A stretch of DNA of 64,000 nt from contig UAVY01000007.1 in assembly GCA_900446925.1 (NCBI GenBank), positions 1-64,000 of the forward strand, in the 5' to 3' direction. This document shows positions 40,164 through 50,809 of this stretch, in pieces. Position numbers and translations under genes: made by a program. This DNA comes from Citrobacter koseri (GTDB lineage Bacteria; Pseudomonadota; Gammaproteobacteria; Enterobacterales; Enterobacteriaceae). A model generated the notes under the pieces. The model did no database searches. It worked only from the letters and a program-made list of their open reading frames with translations, and was not told where the DNA came from. The stretch's first letter is position 1. Each line of letters begins with the position of its first letter.

Positions 40164-40369
40164 ACCGACGCCGTCCGTTGCGGCGGCGCCCCGTTTTGTC
40201 ATCAACTTGTTATCTGACTGTCAAATTAGCTATTCCAAAATCATAAAAATCGGGTATGTTTTAGCAGAGTATGCTGCTAAAGCACGGGTGGCTTACCATT
40301 AATTGAAATAAAGTGCTGAACAACAACATCACAACATACGTAATAACCACAATAATGGGGATTCTCAGG

Positions 40370-41474
40370 ATGAATATGAAGGGTAAAGCGTTATTGGCAG
40401 GATGTATCGCCCTGTCTTTGAGCAATATGGCGTTTGCTAAGGATATCAAAGTGGCCGTTGTCGGCGCGATGTCCGGCCCGGTAGCGCAGTACGGCGATCA
40501 GGAATTTACCGGCGCGGAGCAGGCGATTGCCGATATCAACGCGAAAGGCGGCATCAAGGGCGATAAGCTGGTTGCCGTGAAATATGATGATGCCTGCGAC
40601 CCGAAACAAGCGGTAGCAGTAGCCAACAAAGTGGTCAATGACGGCATTAAATATGTTATCGGCCACCTGTGCTCCTCATCCACGCAGCCTGCGTCCGATA
40701 TCTATGAAGACGAAGGCATTCTGATGATTACTCCGGCTGCGACCGCACCGGAACTGACCGCGCGCGGTTATCAGCTGATCCTGCGCACCACAGGTCTGGA
40801 CTCCGATCAGGGGCCGACCGGCGGCGAAATATATTCTGGAAAGCGTGAAGCCGCAGCGCATCGCCATTATTCACGATAAGCAGCAGTACGGTGAAGGCCT
40901 GGCGCGCGCGGTGCAGGATGGCCTGAAAAAAGGCAACGCCAACGTGGTGTTCTTCGACGGGATTACCGCCGGCGAGAAAGATTTCTCCACCCTGGTGGCG
41001 CGCCTGAAGAAAGAGAACATCGACTTTGTGTATTACGGCGGCTACCACCCTGAGATGGGGCAGATCCTGCGCCAGGCTCGCGCTGCTGGCCTGAAAACGA
41101 AGTTTATGGGGCCGGAAGGGGTAGCGAACGTGTCGCTGTCTAACATTGCCGGTGAGTCTGCCGAGGGGATGCTGGTCACCAAGCCGAAGAACTACGATCA
41201 GGTTCCGGCGAACAAACCGATTGTAGATGCTATCAAAGCGAAGAAACAGGACCCAAGCGGCGCGTTTGTGTGGACCACTTACGCGGCGTTGCAGTCATTG
41301 CAAGCGGGTCTGAATCAGTCCGACGATCCGGCTGAAATCGCCAAATACCTGAAAGCGAATACCGTGGAAACCGTTATGGGGCCGTTGTCCTGGGATGAGA
41401 AGGGCGATCTGAAAGGCTTTGAGTTTGGCGTCTTTACCTGGCATGCCGACGGTACGGCAACCGACGCCAGGTAA
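40370..41474 (+). CDS. livJ: LivJ, Leu/Ile/Val-binding protein (one frameshift)
   Basis: Periplasmic branched-chain amino acid binding protein, 367 residues after repair. Signal peptide [23 protein letters not shown], then [22 protein letters not shown] and the disulfide pair around DDACDPKQ and HLCSSSTQP. One extra G near 40818-40822 breaks the frame. It serves the LivHMGF permease encoded downstream. The start at 40370 matches E. coli. Longer readings upstream lack a proper signal. Confidence 0.95.
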
Positions 41475-41480
41475 TTGAGT

Positions 41481-41577
41481 GCCGGGTGGCGGCTTCGTCT
41501 TACCCGGCCCGCATGCCTGGAAAATTGCGTGAGAGTTGCAAAACACGTAGGCCGGATAAGCGTTAGCGCCATCCGGC
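41481..41577 (+). repeat. BIME and terminator after livJ
   Basis: REP arms GCCGGGTGGCGGC...TTACCCGGC and GTAGGCCGGATAAGCG...GCCATCCGGC lie between the convergent livJ and panM. The second arm runs into TTTTTTTA, so it can also terminate livJ transcripts. Confidence 0.8.
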
Positions 41578-41585
41578 TTTTTTTA

Positions 41586-41969
41586 TTACCGTTTTTCCCA
41601 GCCGTCCGCCTGCGCCGTAAACCCTAATGCCTGCATAAACGCCGCCATTACGCCTCGCTCTTCGACGCCGACATCTGCCATCCACCAGGCTGAAACGCCC
41701 GGATTATTGCGGATCACCTCTTCCACCAGATACTGCCCCACGCCGCGACGACGCGTGATCTCGCGAACCCGCAATGAATCCAGCGCGCCTTGCGTACCGC
41801 TTAGCGTTACCCGCACAGCGCCCAACAGACGCTCATTGAAACGCGCCGCGTAGATCCGGTGAGTATCATCTACGCTTAAAGACGAGGCGGAGTATTCCGG
41901 CCAGATTTTACCCAGATCGATGAGATCCTGGGCGCTAAAGTTTTCTAAACGAACGATGGTCAGCTTCAT
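41586..41969 (-). CDS. panM: PanM (PanZ), PanD maturation factor
   Basis: A 127-residue GNAT-fold protein that triggers self-cleavage of pro-PanD to active aspartate decarboxylase and senses CoA. The CoA-binding loop RREI-TRRRGVGQYLVEE and WWMADVGVEERGVM are visible. The ATG at 41969 (MKLTIVRLE) matches E. coli. It sits between livJ and livK on the opposite strand, as in E. coli. Confidence 0.93.
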   Translation of the reverse strand: MKLTIVRLENFSAQDLIDLGKIWPEYSASSLSVDDTHRIYAARFNERLLGAVRVTLSGTQGALDSLRVREITRRRGVGQYLVEEVIRNNPGVSAWWMADVGVEERGVMAAFMQALGFTAQADGWEKR

Positions 41970-42365
41970 CGACAGCATGTCCAAATCACCAAAGAGAGAA
42001 CCAGTGTACCGAAATAATGTGTTCCGACACTTTCTCTTTTTTATTTCATTTACCAGGCGATTAGTTTTTTTGGCAACGATAAGTACAGTTTGAAACATCA
42101 GAGAATGAAAAACAGGCAGGATAATCCCCTGGGAGGCAGTGTTTTATTCCGCTCTTTGTACCGTTATTTTATGCTGACAAGTGCGCTTTTTTTTGTTTAT
42201 CTATAGTTGAAATCAGAATATTATCTTTTCTTAATCGACTGAAAAATAGAGTGTTTACTCTGATTTTGCATAAAAAGCTGTGCTAAACCATTAATGCAAC
42301 AGGTAAAAATAGCATAGTTCAAAAAAAGCACAGTCTGCTTTTTAACCACATAAATACAAAATATA
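41970..42365. promoter_or_regulatory. Divergent panM/livK promoter region
   Basis: About 396 bp of AT-rich DNA with no plausible gene. It must hold the panM promoter and the livK promoter, the latter known in E. coli to respond to leucine through Lrp. Several A/T tracts occur, but I cannot point to a specific Lrp site. Confidence 0.5.
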
Positions 42366-42488
42366 TACACAAAATCATTCAAGGTGCATCAAGGCGGCAA
42401 GAGCGTGAATCCCCAGGTGCTTACATAAGTTAGTGACTGGGGTGAACGCACGTAGCCAACACCGGGGCAGCTTGAAGGATGAAGTGTA
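42366..42488. repeat. ERIC element in the livK leader
   Basis: A 123-bp imperfect palindrome with the ERIC core GTGAATCCCCAGGTGCTTAC and AGTGACTGGGGTGAACG, bounded by TACAC...GTGTA and inner TTCAAGGTGCATCAAGGCGGC. These match the conserved sequences used as ERIC primers. It ends 27 bases before the livK ATG, so it is likely transcribed as part of the livK 5' untranslated region. Confidence 0.92.
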
Positions 42489-42515
42489 ATAACGTCACGA
42501 ATGGGGATTCAGTAA

Positions 42516-43624
42516 ATGAAACGGAATGCGAAAACGATCATCGCAGGAGTGGTTGCACTGGCGATGTCGCATACGGCAATGGCGGACGATATTAAAGTCG
42601 CCGTTGTCGGGGCGATGTCCGGCCCGGTAGCGCAGTGGGGCGATATGGAATTTAACGGCGCGCGTCAGGCCATTAAAGACATCAACGCCAAAGGCGGCAT
42701 CAAAGGCGATAAGCTGGTGGGCGTTGAGTATGACGACGCCTGTGACCCGAAACAGGCTGTCGCGGTGGCGAACAAAATCGTCAACGACGGCATTCAGTAC
42801 GTTATCGGCCACCTGTGCTCCTCTTCCACACAGCCCGCGTCTGATATCTATGAAGATGAAGGCATCCTGATGATCTCCCCGGGCGCCACAAACCCGGAAC
42901 TGACGCAGCGCGGCTACGAACACATCATGCGTACGGCGGGCCTGGACTCCTCCCAGGGGCCAACGGCGGCGAAATACATTCTTGAGAAAGTGAAGCCGCA
43001 GCGTATCGCCATTATTCACGATAAGCAGCAGTACGGTGAAGGTCTGGCGCGTTCCGTACAGGACAGCCTGAAAGCGGGCAACACCAATATCGTGTTCTTT
43101 GACGGGATTACCGCTGGCGAGAAAGACTTTTCCGCGCTGATTGCCCGCCTGCAAAAAGAGAATATCGACTTCGTTTATTACGGCGGTTACTACCCGGAAA
43201 TGGCCAGATGCTGCGCCAGGCGCGCGCTATCGGCCTGAAAACTCAGTTTATGGGGCCAGAGGGCGTGGGCAATGCCTCACTGTCCAACATCGCTGGCGCG
43301 GCGGCAGAAGGCATGCTGGTGACGATGCCAAAACGCTATGACCAGGACCCGGCGAACAAAGGCATTGTCGATGCCCTTAAAGCCGACAAAAAAGATCCTA
43401 CCGGCCCTTACGTGTGGATCACCTACGCTGCGGTGCAGTCGCTGGCAACCGCAATGGATCGTACCGGCAGCAAAGCGCCGCTCGATCTGGTGAAAGATCT
43501 GAAAGCACACGGGGCTGATACCGTGATTGGGCCGCTGAACTGGGATGAAAAAGGCGATCTGAAGGGATTTGAGTTTGGTGTCTTCCAGTGGCATGCCGAC
43601 GGCTCATCGACCGTTGCCAAATAA
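42516..43624 (+). CDS. livK: LivK, leucine-specific binding protein (one frameshift)
   Basis: 369 residues after repair. Signal [23 protein letters not shown], then [23 protein letters not shown]. It is a paralogue of LivJ but shows W rather than Y after VAQ and the leucine-specific [12 protein letters not shown]. One G is missing near 43202, before QMLRQAR. First gene of livKHMGF. Confidence 0.95.
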
Positions 43625-43646
43625 CGCCTGAAGACAAGTTATCCCT

Positions 43647-43667
43647 CCGCCCGCGCAAAACGGGCGG
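43647..43667 (+). terminator. Intercistronic hairpin between livK and livH
   Basis: CCGCCCG (43647-43653) pairs with CGGGCGG (43661-43667). It has no T run. It may act as a partial terminator or a stability element, giving more binding protein than permease. Confidence 0.55.
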
Positions 43668-43685
43668 GTTGAGAAAGGTTACCTT

Positions 43686-44612
43686 ATGTCCGAGCAGTTT
43701 CTCTATTTCTTGCAGCAGATGTTTAACGGCGTCACGCTGGGAAGCACCTATGCGCTGATCGCTATCGGCTATACGATGGTTTACGGCATTATCGGCATGA
43801 TCAACTTCGCCCACGGCGAGGTCTATATGATCGGCAGCTATGTCTCTTTCATGATCATCGCCGCGCTGATGATGATGGGCATTGATACCAGCTGGCTGCT
43901 GGTCGCCGCCGGGTTCGTCGGGGCTATCATTATCGCCAGCGCCTATGGCTGGAGTATTGAACGGGTGGCCTATCGGCCAGTGCGCAGTTCCAAGCGACTG
44001 ATTGCGCTCATCTCCGCGATCGGGATGTCTATTTTCCTGCAAAACTACGTCAGTCTTACCGAAGGTTCGCGTGACGTGGCGCTCCCCAGTTTGTTTAACG
44101 GCCAGTGGATTATCGGCAGCAGCGAGAACTTCGCCGCCAGCATTACCACCATGCAGTTGGTCATCTGGATTGTCACTTTCCTGGCGATGCTGGCGCTGAC
44201 GCTGTTCATCCGTTACTCCCGTATGGGACGCGCCTGCCGCGCCTGTGCGGAAGACCTGAAAATGGCGAGTCTGCTGGGCATTAATACCGACCGCGTGATT
44301 GCGCTGACCTTTGTGATTGGCGCGGCGATGGCGGCGGTGGCGGGCGTGCTGCTCGGTCAGTTCTATGGCGTTATCAACCCGTATATTGGCTTTATGGCCG
44401 GGATGAAGGCCTTCACCGCCGCGGTGCTTGGCGGCATCGGCAGCATTCCTGGCGCGATGATTGGCGGCCTGATTCTGGGCGTCGCCGAAGCGCTCTCCTC
44501 TGCGTACCTAAGTACCGAATATAAAGATGTGGTGTCGTTTGCGCTGCTGATTCTGGTGCTGCTGGTCATGCCGACCGGTATCCTGGGCCGCCCGGAGGTA
44601 GAGAAAGTATGA
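43686..44612 (+). CDS. livH: LivH, branched-chain amino acid permease
   Basis: A 308-residue inner-membrane permease with about eight helices. Typical elements are GSTYALIAIGYTMVYGIIGMINFAHGE near the start and KAFTAAVLGGIGSIPGAMIGG toward the end. It forms the channel with LivM. The stop overlaps the livM start (ATGA). The frame is intact. Confidence 0.95.
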   Translation: MSEQFLYFLQQMFNGVTLGSTYALIAIGYTMVYGIIGMINFAHGEVYMIGSYVSFMIIAALMMMGIDTSWLLVAAGFVGAIIIASAYGWSIERVAYRPVRSSKRLIALISAIGMSIFLQNYVSLTEGSRDVALPSLFNGQWIIGSSENFAASITTMQLVIWIVTFLAMLALTLFIRYSRMGRACRACAEDLKMASLLGINTDRVIALTFVIGAAMAAVAGVLLGQFYGVINPYIGFMAGMKAFTAAVLGGIGSIPGAMIGGLILGVAEALSSAYLSTEYKDVVSFALLILVLLVMPTGILGRPEVEKV

Positions 44613-45894
44613 AACCGATGCATTTTGCGATGGCGCTGCTCTCTGCCGCCATGTTCTTCGTACTGGCGGGCGTCTTTATGGGCGTTCAACTGGAACTCGA
44701 TGGCACCAAACTGGTGGTGGGGACTGCTGCGGATATTCGCTGGCAGTGGGTGTTTATCGGTACTGCCGTGGTCTTTTTTCTTCCAGTTGCTGCGACCGAT
44801 TTTCCAGAAAAGCCTGAAGGGCATTTCCGGGGCCTAAATTTTGTTCTGCCAGCGATTGGATGGCTCAACCGTGAAGCAGAAGCTGTTCCTGATTGGCGCT
44901 GCTGGTCATCGCCGTCGTGTGGCCGTTTATGGTGTCGCGCGGCACCGTTGATATCGCCACGCTGACCATGATTTATATCATCCTCGGTCTTGGGACTGAA
45001 CGTGGTGGTGGGGGGTTGTCTGGTCTGCTGGTGCTGGGCTACGGCGGTTTCTACGCCATTGGCGCGTATACCTTCGCGTTGCTGAATCACTATTACGGTC
45101 TGGGGTTCTGGACCTGCCTGCCGCTGGCGGGGCTGGTTGCGGCGGCGGCGGGCTTCCTGCTTGGCTTCCCGGTATTGCGCCTGCGCGGCGACTACCTGGC
45201 GATAGTGACCTTAGGATTTGGCGAGATTGTGCGCATCCTGCTGCTCAATAACACCGAAGTGACCGGCGGGCCGAACGGTATCAGCCAGATCCCGAAACCG
45301 ACATTCTTTGGTCTGGAGTTCAGCCGTACCGCCCGTGAAGGAGGCTGGGATACCTTCAGCAACTTCTTCGGCGTGAAATACGATCCATCCGACCGCGTGA
45401 TTTGGCTTTACCTGGTGGCGTTGCTGCTGGTCGTCTTCTCGTTGTTTGTGATCAACCGTCTGCTGCGTATGCCGCTGGGGCGGGCATGGGAAGCGCTGCG
45501 TGAAGATGAAATTGCCTGCCGTTCATTAGGCTTAAGCCCGACGCGCATTAAGCTGACGGCGTTTACCATCAGCGCCGCGTTTGCGGGGTTCGCCGGAACG
45601 CTGTTCGCCGCGCGCCAGGGCTTTGTCAGCCCGGAGTCGTTCACCTTTGCCGAATCCGCTTTTGTACTGGCGATTGTGGTGCTTGGCGGCATGGGTTCGC
45701 AGTTCGCGGTTATTCTCGCCGCTATCCTGCTGGTGGTATCGCGCGAGCTAATGCGTGACTTCAACGAATACAGCATGTTGATGCTCGGTGGTTTGATGGT
45801 ACTGATGATGATCTGGCGTCCGCAGGGCTTGCTGCCGATGACCCGTCCGCAGTTGAAACTGAAAAACGGGGAAGCGAAAGGAGAGCAGGCATGA
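44609..45894 (+). CDS. livM: LivM, branched-chain amino acid permease (several frameshifts)
   Basis: About 425 residues when repaired. The N-terminal hydrophobic part ([21 protein letters not shown]) is intact to about 44765. Then indels at about 44776, 44829, 44842, 44865, 44897, 44990 and 45010 scramble the frame. The last 290 residues ([27 protein letters not shown] to [14 protein letters not shown]) are intact. Most changes are extra G or T in short runs. Neighbours and ends match E. coli exactly, so the gene is probably whole in the organism. The stop overlaps the livG ATG. Confidence 0.9.
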
Positions 45895-46661
45895 GTCAGC
45901 CATTATTATCCGTTAACGGCCTGATGATGCGCTTTGGCGGTCTGCTGGCGGTAAACAAACGTTGAACTGGAGTTGCATCCACGCGAAATCGTCTCATTGA
46001 TCGGGCCAAACGGCGCCGGGAAAAACCACGGTCTTTAACTGCCTGACCGGTTTCTATAAACCGACCGGGTGGCACCATTATGCTGCGCGATCAGCATCTG
46101 GAAGGGCTGCCGGGTCAGCAGATTGCCCGTATGGGCGTGGTGCGTACCTTCCAGCACGTCCGCCTGTTCCGTGAGATGACGGTGATTGAAAACCTGCTGG
46201 TTGCGCAACATCAGCAGTTGAAAACCGGCGTCTTTTCGGGTCTGTTGAAGACTCCGGCGTTCCGTCGGGCGCAGAGTGAAGCGCTCGATCGTGCCGCCAC
46301 CTGGCTGGAGCGTATCGGCCTGCTGGAGCACGCCAACCGCCAGGCCAGCAACCTGGCCTACGGCGACCAGCGTCGTCTGGAGATCGCCCGCTGCATGGTG
46401 ACGCAGCCGGAGATCCTGATGCTGGATGAACCGGCGGCGGGTCTGAACCCGAAAGAGACCAAAGAGCTGGACGAATTAATTGCGGAGCTGCGTAATCATC
46501 ACAACACCACCATTCTGCTGATTGAGCATGATATGAAGCTGGTGATGGGGATTTCCGATCGCATTTACGTGGTGAACCAGGGAACGCCGCTGGCGAACGG
46601 GACGCCGGAAGAAGTTCGCAACAACCCGGACGTGATCCGCGCCTATTTAGGTGAAGCATAA
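45891..46661 (+). CDS. livG: LivG, branched-chain amino acid ABC ATPase (three frameshifts)
   Basis: 255 residues after repair. Three extra bases (near 45954-45958, 46018-46025 and 46066-46069) all lie in the first 180 bp, and together they restore length. The Walker A GPNGAGKTTV straddles the second. The rest is intact: [12 protein letters not shown], signature [13 protein letters not shown], Walker [13 protein letters not shown]-loop EHD. It partners LivF. Confidence 0.92.
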
Positions 46662-47393
46662 TGGTGGTGACGCATAAGATGGAAAAAGTCATGTTGTCCT
46701 TTGACAAAGTCAGTGCCCACTACGGCAAAATCCAGGCGCTGCACGAGGTGAGTCTGCATATTCGTCAGGGAGAAATCGTCACCCTGATTGGCGCCAACGG
46801 CGCGGGTAAAACCACGCTGCTCGGCACGTTATGCGGCGATCCGCGCGCCACCAGCGGTCGGATTGTGTTTGATGGCAAAGACATTACCGACTGGCAGACG
46901 GCGAAAATCATGCGTGAAGCGGTGGCGATTGTCCCGGAAGGGCGTCGCGTCTTTTCCCGTATGACGGTAGAAGAGAACCTGGCGATGGGCGGTTTTTTCG
47001 CCGAGCGCGACCAGTTTCAGGAGCGCATTAAGTGGGTTTACGCGCTGTTCCCGCGCTTGCATGAGCGTCGTATCCAGCGTGCGGGCACCATGTCCGGCGG
47101 TGAACAGCAGATGCTGGCGATTGGCCGTGCATTGATGAGTCAGCCGCGTTTGCTGCTGCTGGATGAGCCGTCCCTGGGTCTGGCGCCGATCATCATCCAG
47201 CAGATTTTCGATACCATCGAACAGCTGCGCGAGCAGGGAATGACCATCTTCCTCGTCGAGCAGAACGCGAATCAGGCGCTGAAGCTGGCGGATCGCGGCT
47301 ACGTGCTGGAAAACGGTCATGTGGTGCTGGAAGATAACCGGCGATGCGTTGCTGGCCAACGAAGCGGTGCGCAGCGCATACCTCGGAGGCTGA
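46661..47393 (+). CDS. livF: LivF, branched-chain amino acid ABC ATPase (one frameshift)
   Basis: About 243 residues after repair. Walker A GANGAGKTTLL, signature MSGGEQQMLAIGR, Walker B LLLDEPSLGL, H-loop VEQN. The ATG at 46661 shares its A with the livG stop (TAATG) and has AGGTGA upstream. It adds six residues (MVVTHK) before the usual E. coli start MEKVMLSF at 46679. One extra A near 47331-47336 breaks the last 18 codons. The repaired end is AYLGG-TGA. Confidence 0.93.
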
Positions 47394-47403
47394 ACCGTCT
47401 GTG

Positions 47404-47474
47404 TGCCCGGTGGCGCTACGCTTACCGGGCCTACTCGATCCTGTAGGCCGGGTAAGGTGAAGCCGCCACCCGGC
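47404..47474 (+). repeat. BIME and terminator after livF
   Basis: REP arms GCCCGGTGGCGC...TTACCGGGC and GTAGGCCGGGTAAGG...GCCACCCGGC are followed by TTTTTG. It closes the liv operon. Confidence 0.8.
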
Positions 47475-47538
47475 TTTTTGTTTCTTCCATATTATCTTCA
47501 CCATTCCATCATCTTCTTATCATCCTGCTGACGTTTGG

Positions 47539-47589
47539 CTGTCATTTATTTGTAACTAAAAAGTTATTTTTCTGTCATTCGCGCATGTC
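47539..47589 (+). promoter_or_regulatory. PhoB boxes upstream of ugpB
   Basis: CTGTCAT-N4-TTGTAAC at 47539-47556 fits the 7-4-7 Pho box. A second CTGTCAT at 47572 with a weaker partner continues to about 47589. PhoB control of ugpBAECQ under phosphate starvation is known in E. coli. Confidence 0.78.
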
Positions 47590-47653
47590 ATGTTACCTCG
47601 CGAGCATAAAACGCGTGATATCGCGCATCCGGCACAACAAGAGAGATAAGCGA

Positions 47654-48970
47654 ATGACATCGTTACGACATACAGCGTTAGGACTGGCGTTAAGCCTGGC
47701 ATTCGTGGGAAACGCCATGGCCGTTACCACCATTCCATTCTGGCATTCTATGGAAGGCGAGCTGGGGAAAGAGGTTGATTCTCTGGCGCAACGTTTCAAT
47801 GCGGCCAATCCTGATTACAAGATTGTGCCGGTCTATAAGGGCAACTATGAACAGAGCCTGAGCGCAGGTATCGCCGCGTTTCGTACCGGTAACGCTCCGG
47901 CGCTGTTGCAGGTTTATGAAGTCGGCACCGCGACCATGATGGCGTCGAAAGCGATTAAACCGGTCTATGAAGTGTTCAGCGACGCGGGTATCAGTTTCGA
48001 TGAGTCGCAGTTTGTACCGACGGTGTCCGGTTACTACACCGATTCCAAAAGCGGACATCTGTTGTCCCAGCCGTTTAACAGCTCCACACCGGTGCTGTAC
48101 TACAACAAAGACGCTTTCAAAAAAGCCGGTTTAGATCCAGAGCAGCCGCCGAAAACCTGGCAGGATCTGGCGGAGTACACCGCGAAGCTGAAGGCGGCGG
48201 GAATGAAGTGCGGCTACGCCAGCGGCTGGCAGGGCTGGATTCAGATTGAAAACTTCAGCGCCTGGCACGGCCTGCCGGTCGCTACCCAAAATAACGGCTT
48301 TGACGGTACTGACGCGGTGCTGGAATTTAACAAGCCGGAGCAGGTGAAACATATCGCGCTGCTGGAAGAACTGAACAAGAAGGGTGATTTCAGCTACTTC
48401 GGGCGTAAAGACGAATCCACTGAGAAGTTCTACAACGGCGATTGCGCCATCACCACCGCCTCTTCCGGTTCTCTGGCGGATATCCGCCACTACGCCAAAT
48501 TTAATTACGGCGTAGGCATGATGCCTTATGACGCGGATGCCAAAGATGCGCCGCAAAACGCCATTATCGGCGGGGCGAGCCTGTGGGTGATGCAGGGTAA
48601 AGACAAAGAGACCTACACCGGCGTGGCGAAATTCCTCGACTTCCTGGCGAAGCCGGAAAATGCTGCTGAATGGCATCAGAAAACCGGCTATCTGCCGATC
48701 ACCAAAGCGGCTTACGATCTGACCCGCGAGCAGGGATTCTATGACAAGAACCCCGGCGCGGATATTGCCACGCGCCAGATGCTGAACAAGCCGCCGTTGC
48801 CGTTCACCAAAGGTCTGCGTCTGGGCAACATGCCGCAGATCCGCACCATTGTGGATGAGGAACTGGAAAGCGTGTGGACCGGGAAGAAATCCCCGCAGCA
48901 GGCGCTGGATGCCGCCGTTGAGCGTGGTAATCAGCTGCTGCGTCGCTTTGAGCAGTCAACGAAATCGTAA
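47654..48970 (+). CDS. ugpB: UgpB, glycerol-3-phosphate-binding protein
   Basis: A 438-residue family 1 solute-binding protein. Signal peptide [23 protein letters not shown], then [21 protein letters not shown], very close to E. coli. It binds sn-glycerol-3-phosphate and glycerophosphodiesters. I use the ATG at 47654. An upstream in-frame ATG gives a long non-signal extension. The frame is intact. Confidence 0.96.
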   Translation: MTSLRHTALGLALSLAFVGNAMAVTTIPFWHSMEGELGKEVDSLAQRFNAANPDYKIVPVYKGNYEQSLSAGIAAFRTGNAPALLQVYEVGTATMMASKAIKPVYEVFSDAGISFDESQFVPTVSGYYTDSKSGHLLSQPFNSSTPVLYYNKDAFKKAGLDPEQPPKTWQDLAEYTAKLKAAGMKCGYASGWQGWIQIENFSAWHGLPVATQNNGFDGTDAVLEFNKPEQVKHIALLEELNKKGDFSYFGRKDESTEKFYNGDCAITTASSGSLADIRHYAKFNYGVGMMPYDADAKDAPQNAIIGGASLWVMQGKDKETYTGVAKFLDFLAKPENAAEWHQKTGYLPITKAAYDLTREQGFYDKNPGADIATRQMLNKPPLPFTKGLRLGNMPQIRTIVDEELESVWTGKKSPQQALDAAVERGNQLLRRFEQSTKS

Positions 48971-48978
48971 CATGAAAT

Positions 48979-49048
48979 GCCGGGTGGCGGCTTCGCCTTA
49001 CCCGGCCTACGCGAACCTGTAGGTCGGATAAGCGTAGCGCCACCCGGC
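48979..49048. repeat. BIME between ugpB and ugpA
   Basis: REP arms GCCGGGTGGCGGC...TTACCCGGC and GTAGGTCGGATAAGCG...GCCACCCGGC fill the only sizeable gap of the ugp operon. Such elements can stabilise the upstream binding-protein message. Confidence 0.82.
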
Positions 49049-49070
49049 ACTGTTCAGGAATCAAATCTTC

Positions 49071-49958
49071 ATGTCATCATCCCGTCCGGTGTTTCGCTCG
49101 CGTTGGCTGCCGTATTTGCTGGTTGCGCCGCAACTGGCGATCACCGTCATTTTCTTTATCTGGCCTGCGGGCGAAGCGCTGTGGTATTCGCTGCAAAGCG
49201 TCGATCCGTTTGGGCTGTCCAGCCAGTTTGTCGGTCTGGATAACTTTGTCGCCTTATTCCATGACAGCTACTACCTCGACTCCTTCTGGACGACGATGAA
49301 ATTCAGTGCGCTGGTGACGGTAAGCGGCCTGTTGGTCTCGCTGTTTTTCGCCGCGCTGGTGGATTACGTGGTACGCGCAAGCCGCCTGTATCAGACGCTG
49401 ATGCTGCTGCCTTACGCCGTTGCGCCAGCGGTGGCCGCCGTACTGTGGATCTTCCTGTTCAACCCTGGGCGCGGGCTAATCACCCATTTTCTTGCCGGGT
49501 TCGGCTATGACTGGAACCATGCGCAACACAGCGGCCAGGCCATGTTTTTGGTGGTGTTCGCTTCAGTCTGGAAGCAGATTAGTTACAACTTCCTGTTCTT
49601 TTTTGCCGCGTTGCAATCCATTCCCCGCTCGCTGACGGAAGCGGCAGCGATTGATGGGGCGGGTCCGGTTCGGCGCTTCTTTAAACTTTCGCTACCGCTG
49701 ATTGCGCCGGTGAGTTTCTTCCTGCTGGTGGTCAATCTGGTGTATGCCTTCTTCGACACCTTCCCGGTGATCGACGCCGCTACCGCAGGCGGACCGGTAC
49801 AGGCGACGACCACGCTGATTTATAAGATCTACCGCGAAGGCTTTGCCGGGCTGGATCTCTCCGCCTCTGCCGCACAGTCGGTGGTGCTGATGTTCCTCGT
49901 CATCATTCTGACGGTTATCCAGTTCCGCTATGTGGAAAGTAAGGTGCGTTACCAATGA
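49071..49958 (+). CDS. ugpA: UgpA, glycerol-3-phosphate permease
   Basis: A 295-residue MalF-type permease with six helices and the EAA loop [23 protein letters not shown]. Partner of UgpE. The stop overlaps ugpE by 4 nt. The frame is intact. Confidence 0.95.
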   Translation: MSSSRPVFRSRWLPYLLVAPQLAITVIFFIWPAGEALWYSLQSVDPFGLSSQFVGLDNFVALFHDSYYLDSFWTTMKFSALVTVSGLLVSLFFAALVDYVVRASRLYQTLMLLPYAVAPAVAAVLWIFLFNPGRGLITHFLAGFGYDWNHAQHSGQAMFLVVFASVWKQISYNFLFFFAALQSIPRSLTEAAAIDGAGPVRRFFKLSLPLIAPVSFFLLVVNLVYAFFDTFPVIDAATAGGPVQATTTLIYKIYREGFAGLDLSASAAQSVVLMFLVIILTVIQFRYVESKVRYQ

Positions 49959-50801
49959 TTGAGAACCGTCGCGGGCTGACGATATTCAGCCACACTATGT
50001 TGATTCTGGGGATTGTGGTGATCCTGTTTCCCTTGTACGTCGCCTTTGTGGCGGCGACGCTGGACAACAGCGCGGTGTTCGATACGCCGATGACGCTCAT
50101 CCCCGGAACGCATCTGCTGGAAAACATGGCAACGATCTGGGTTAACGGCGTGGGCGTGAACAGCGCGCCGTTCTGGCTGATGATGCTTAACAGTTTCATC
50201 ATGGCTTTTGGCATTACGGTGGGGAAAATTACCGTTTCTATGCTGTCGGCGTTTGCCATTGTCTGGTTTCGTTTTCCGCTGCGTAATCTGTTTTTTCTGG
50301 ATGATCTTTATCACCCTGATGCTGCCGGTTGAGGTGCGTATTTTCCCGACGGTGGAAGTGATCGCCAATCTGAAAATGCTCGACAGCTACGCGGGTCTGA
50401 CCCTACCGCTAATGGCCTCAGCGACCGCCACCTTTCTGTTTCGCCAGTTCTTCATGACGCTGCCGGACGAGCTGATTGAAGCGGCGCGCATCGACGGCGC
50501 TTCACCGATGCGCTTTTTCCGCGACATCGTGCTGCCGCTGTCGAAAACTAATCTCGCGGCGCTGTTCGTCATCACTTTCATCTACGGCTGGAACCAGTAC
50601 CTGTGGCCGTTGCTGATTATTACCGACGTTGATCTCGGCACCGCCGTTGCGGGGATTAAAGGCATGATCGCCACCGGGGAAGGCACCACTCAGTGGAATC
50701 AGGTGATGGCGGCGATGCTGCTGACCCTGATTCCCCCCGTCGTTATCGTTTTAGCCATGCAGCGCGCGTTTGTACGCGGCCTGGTGGACAGTGAGAAGTA
50801 G
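49955..50801 (+). CDS. ugpE: UgpE, glycerol-3-phosphate permease (one frameshift)
   Basis: 281 residues after repair, of the MalG type. The EAA loop is [23 protein letters not shown]. The six-T run at 50291-50296 has one base too many and shifts the frame after the helix NLFF. The start overlaps ugpA and ugpC follows after 8 bases. Confidence 0.94.
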
Positions 50802-50809
50802 GAAATTTT

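Noticed and set aside
40164..40260. Strong terminator after the aminotransferase gene
   Set aside because: A GCCG/CGGC stem is possible near 40170-40190, but pairing is weak and the T run is short. I could not support it.
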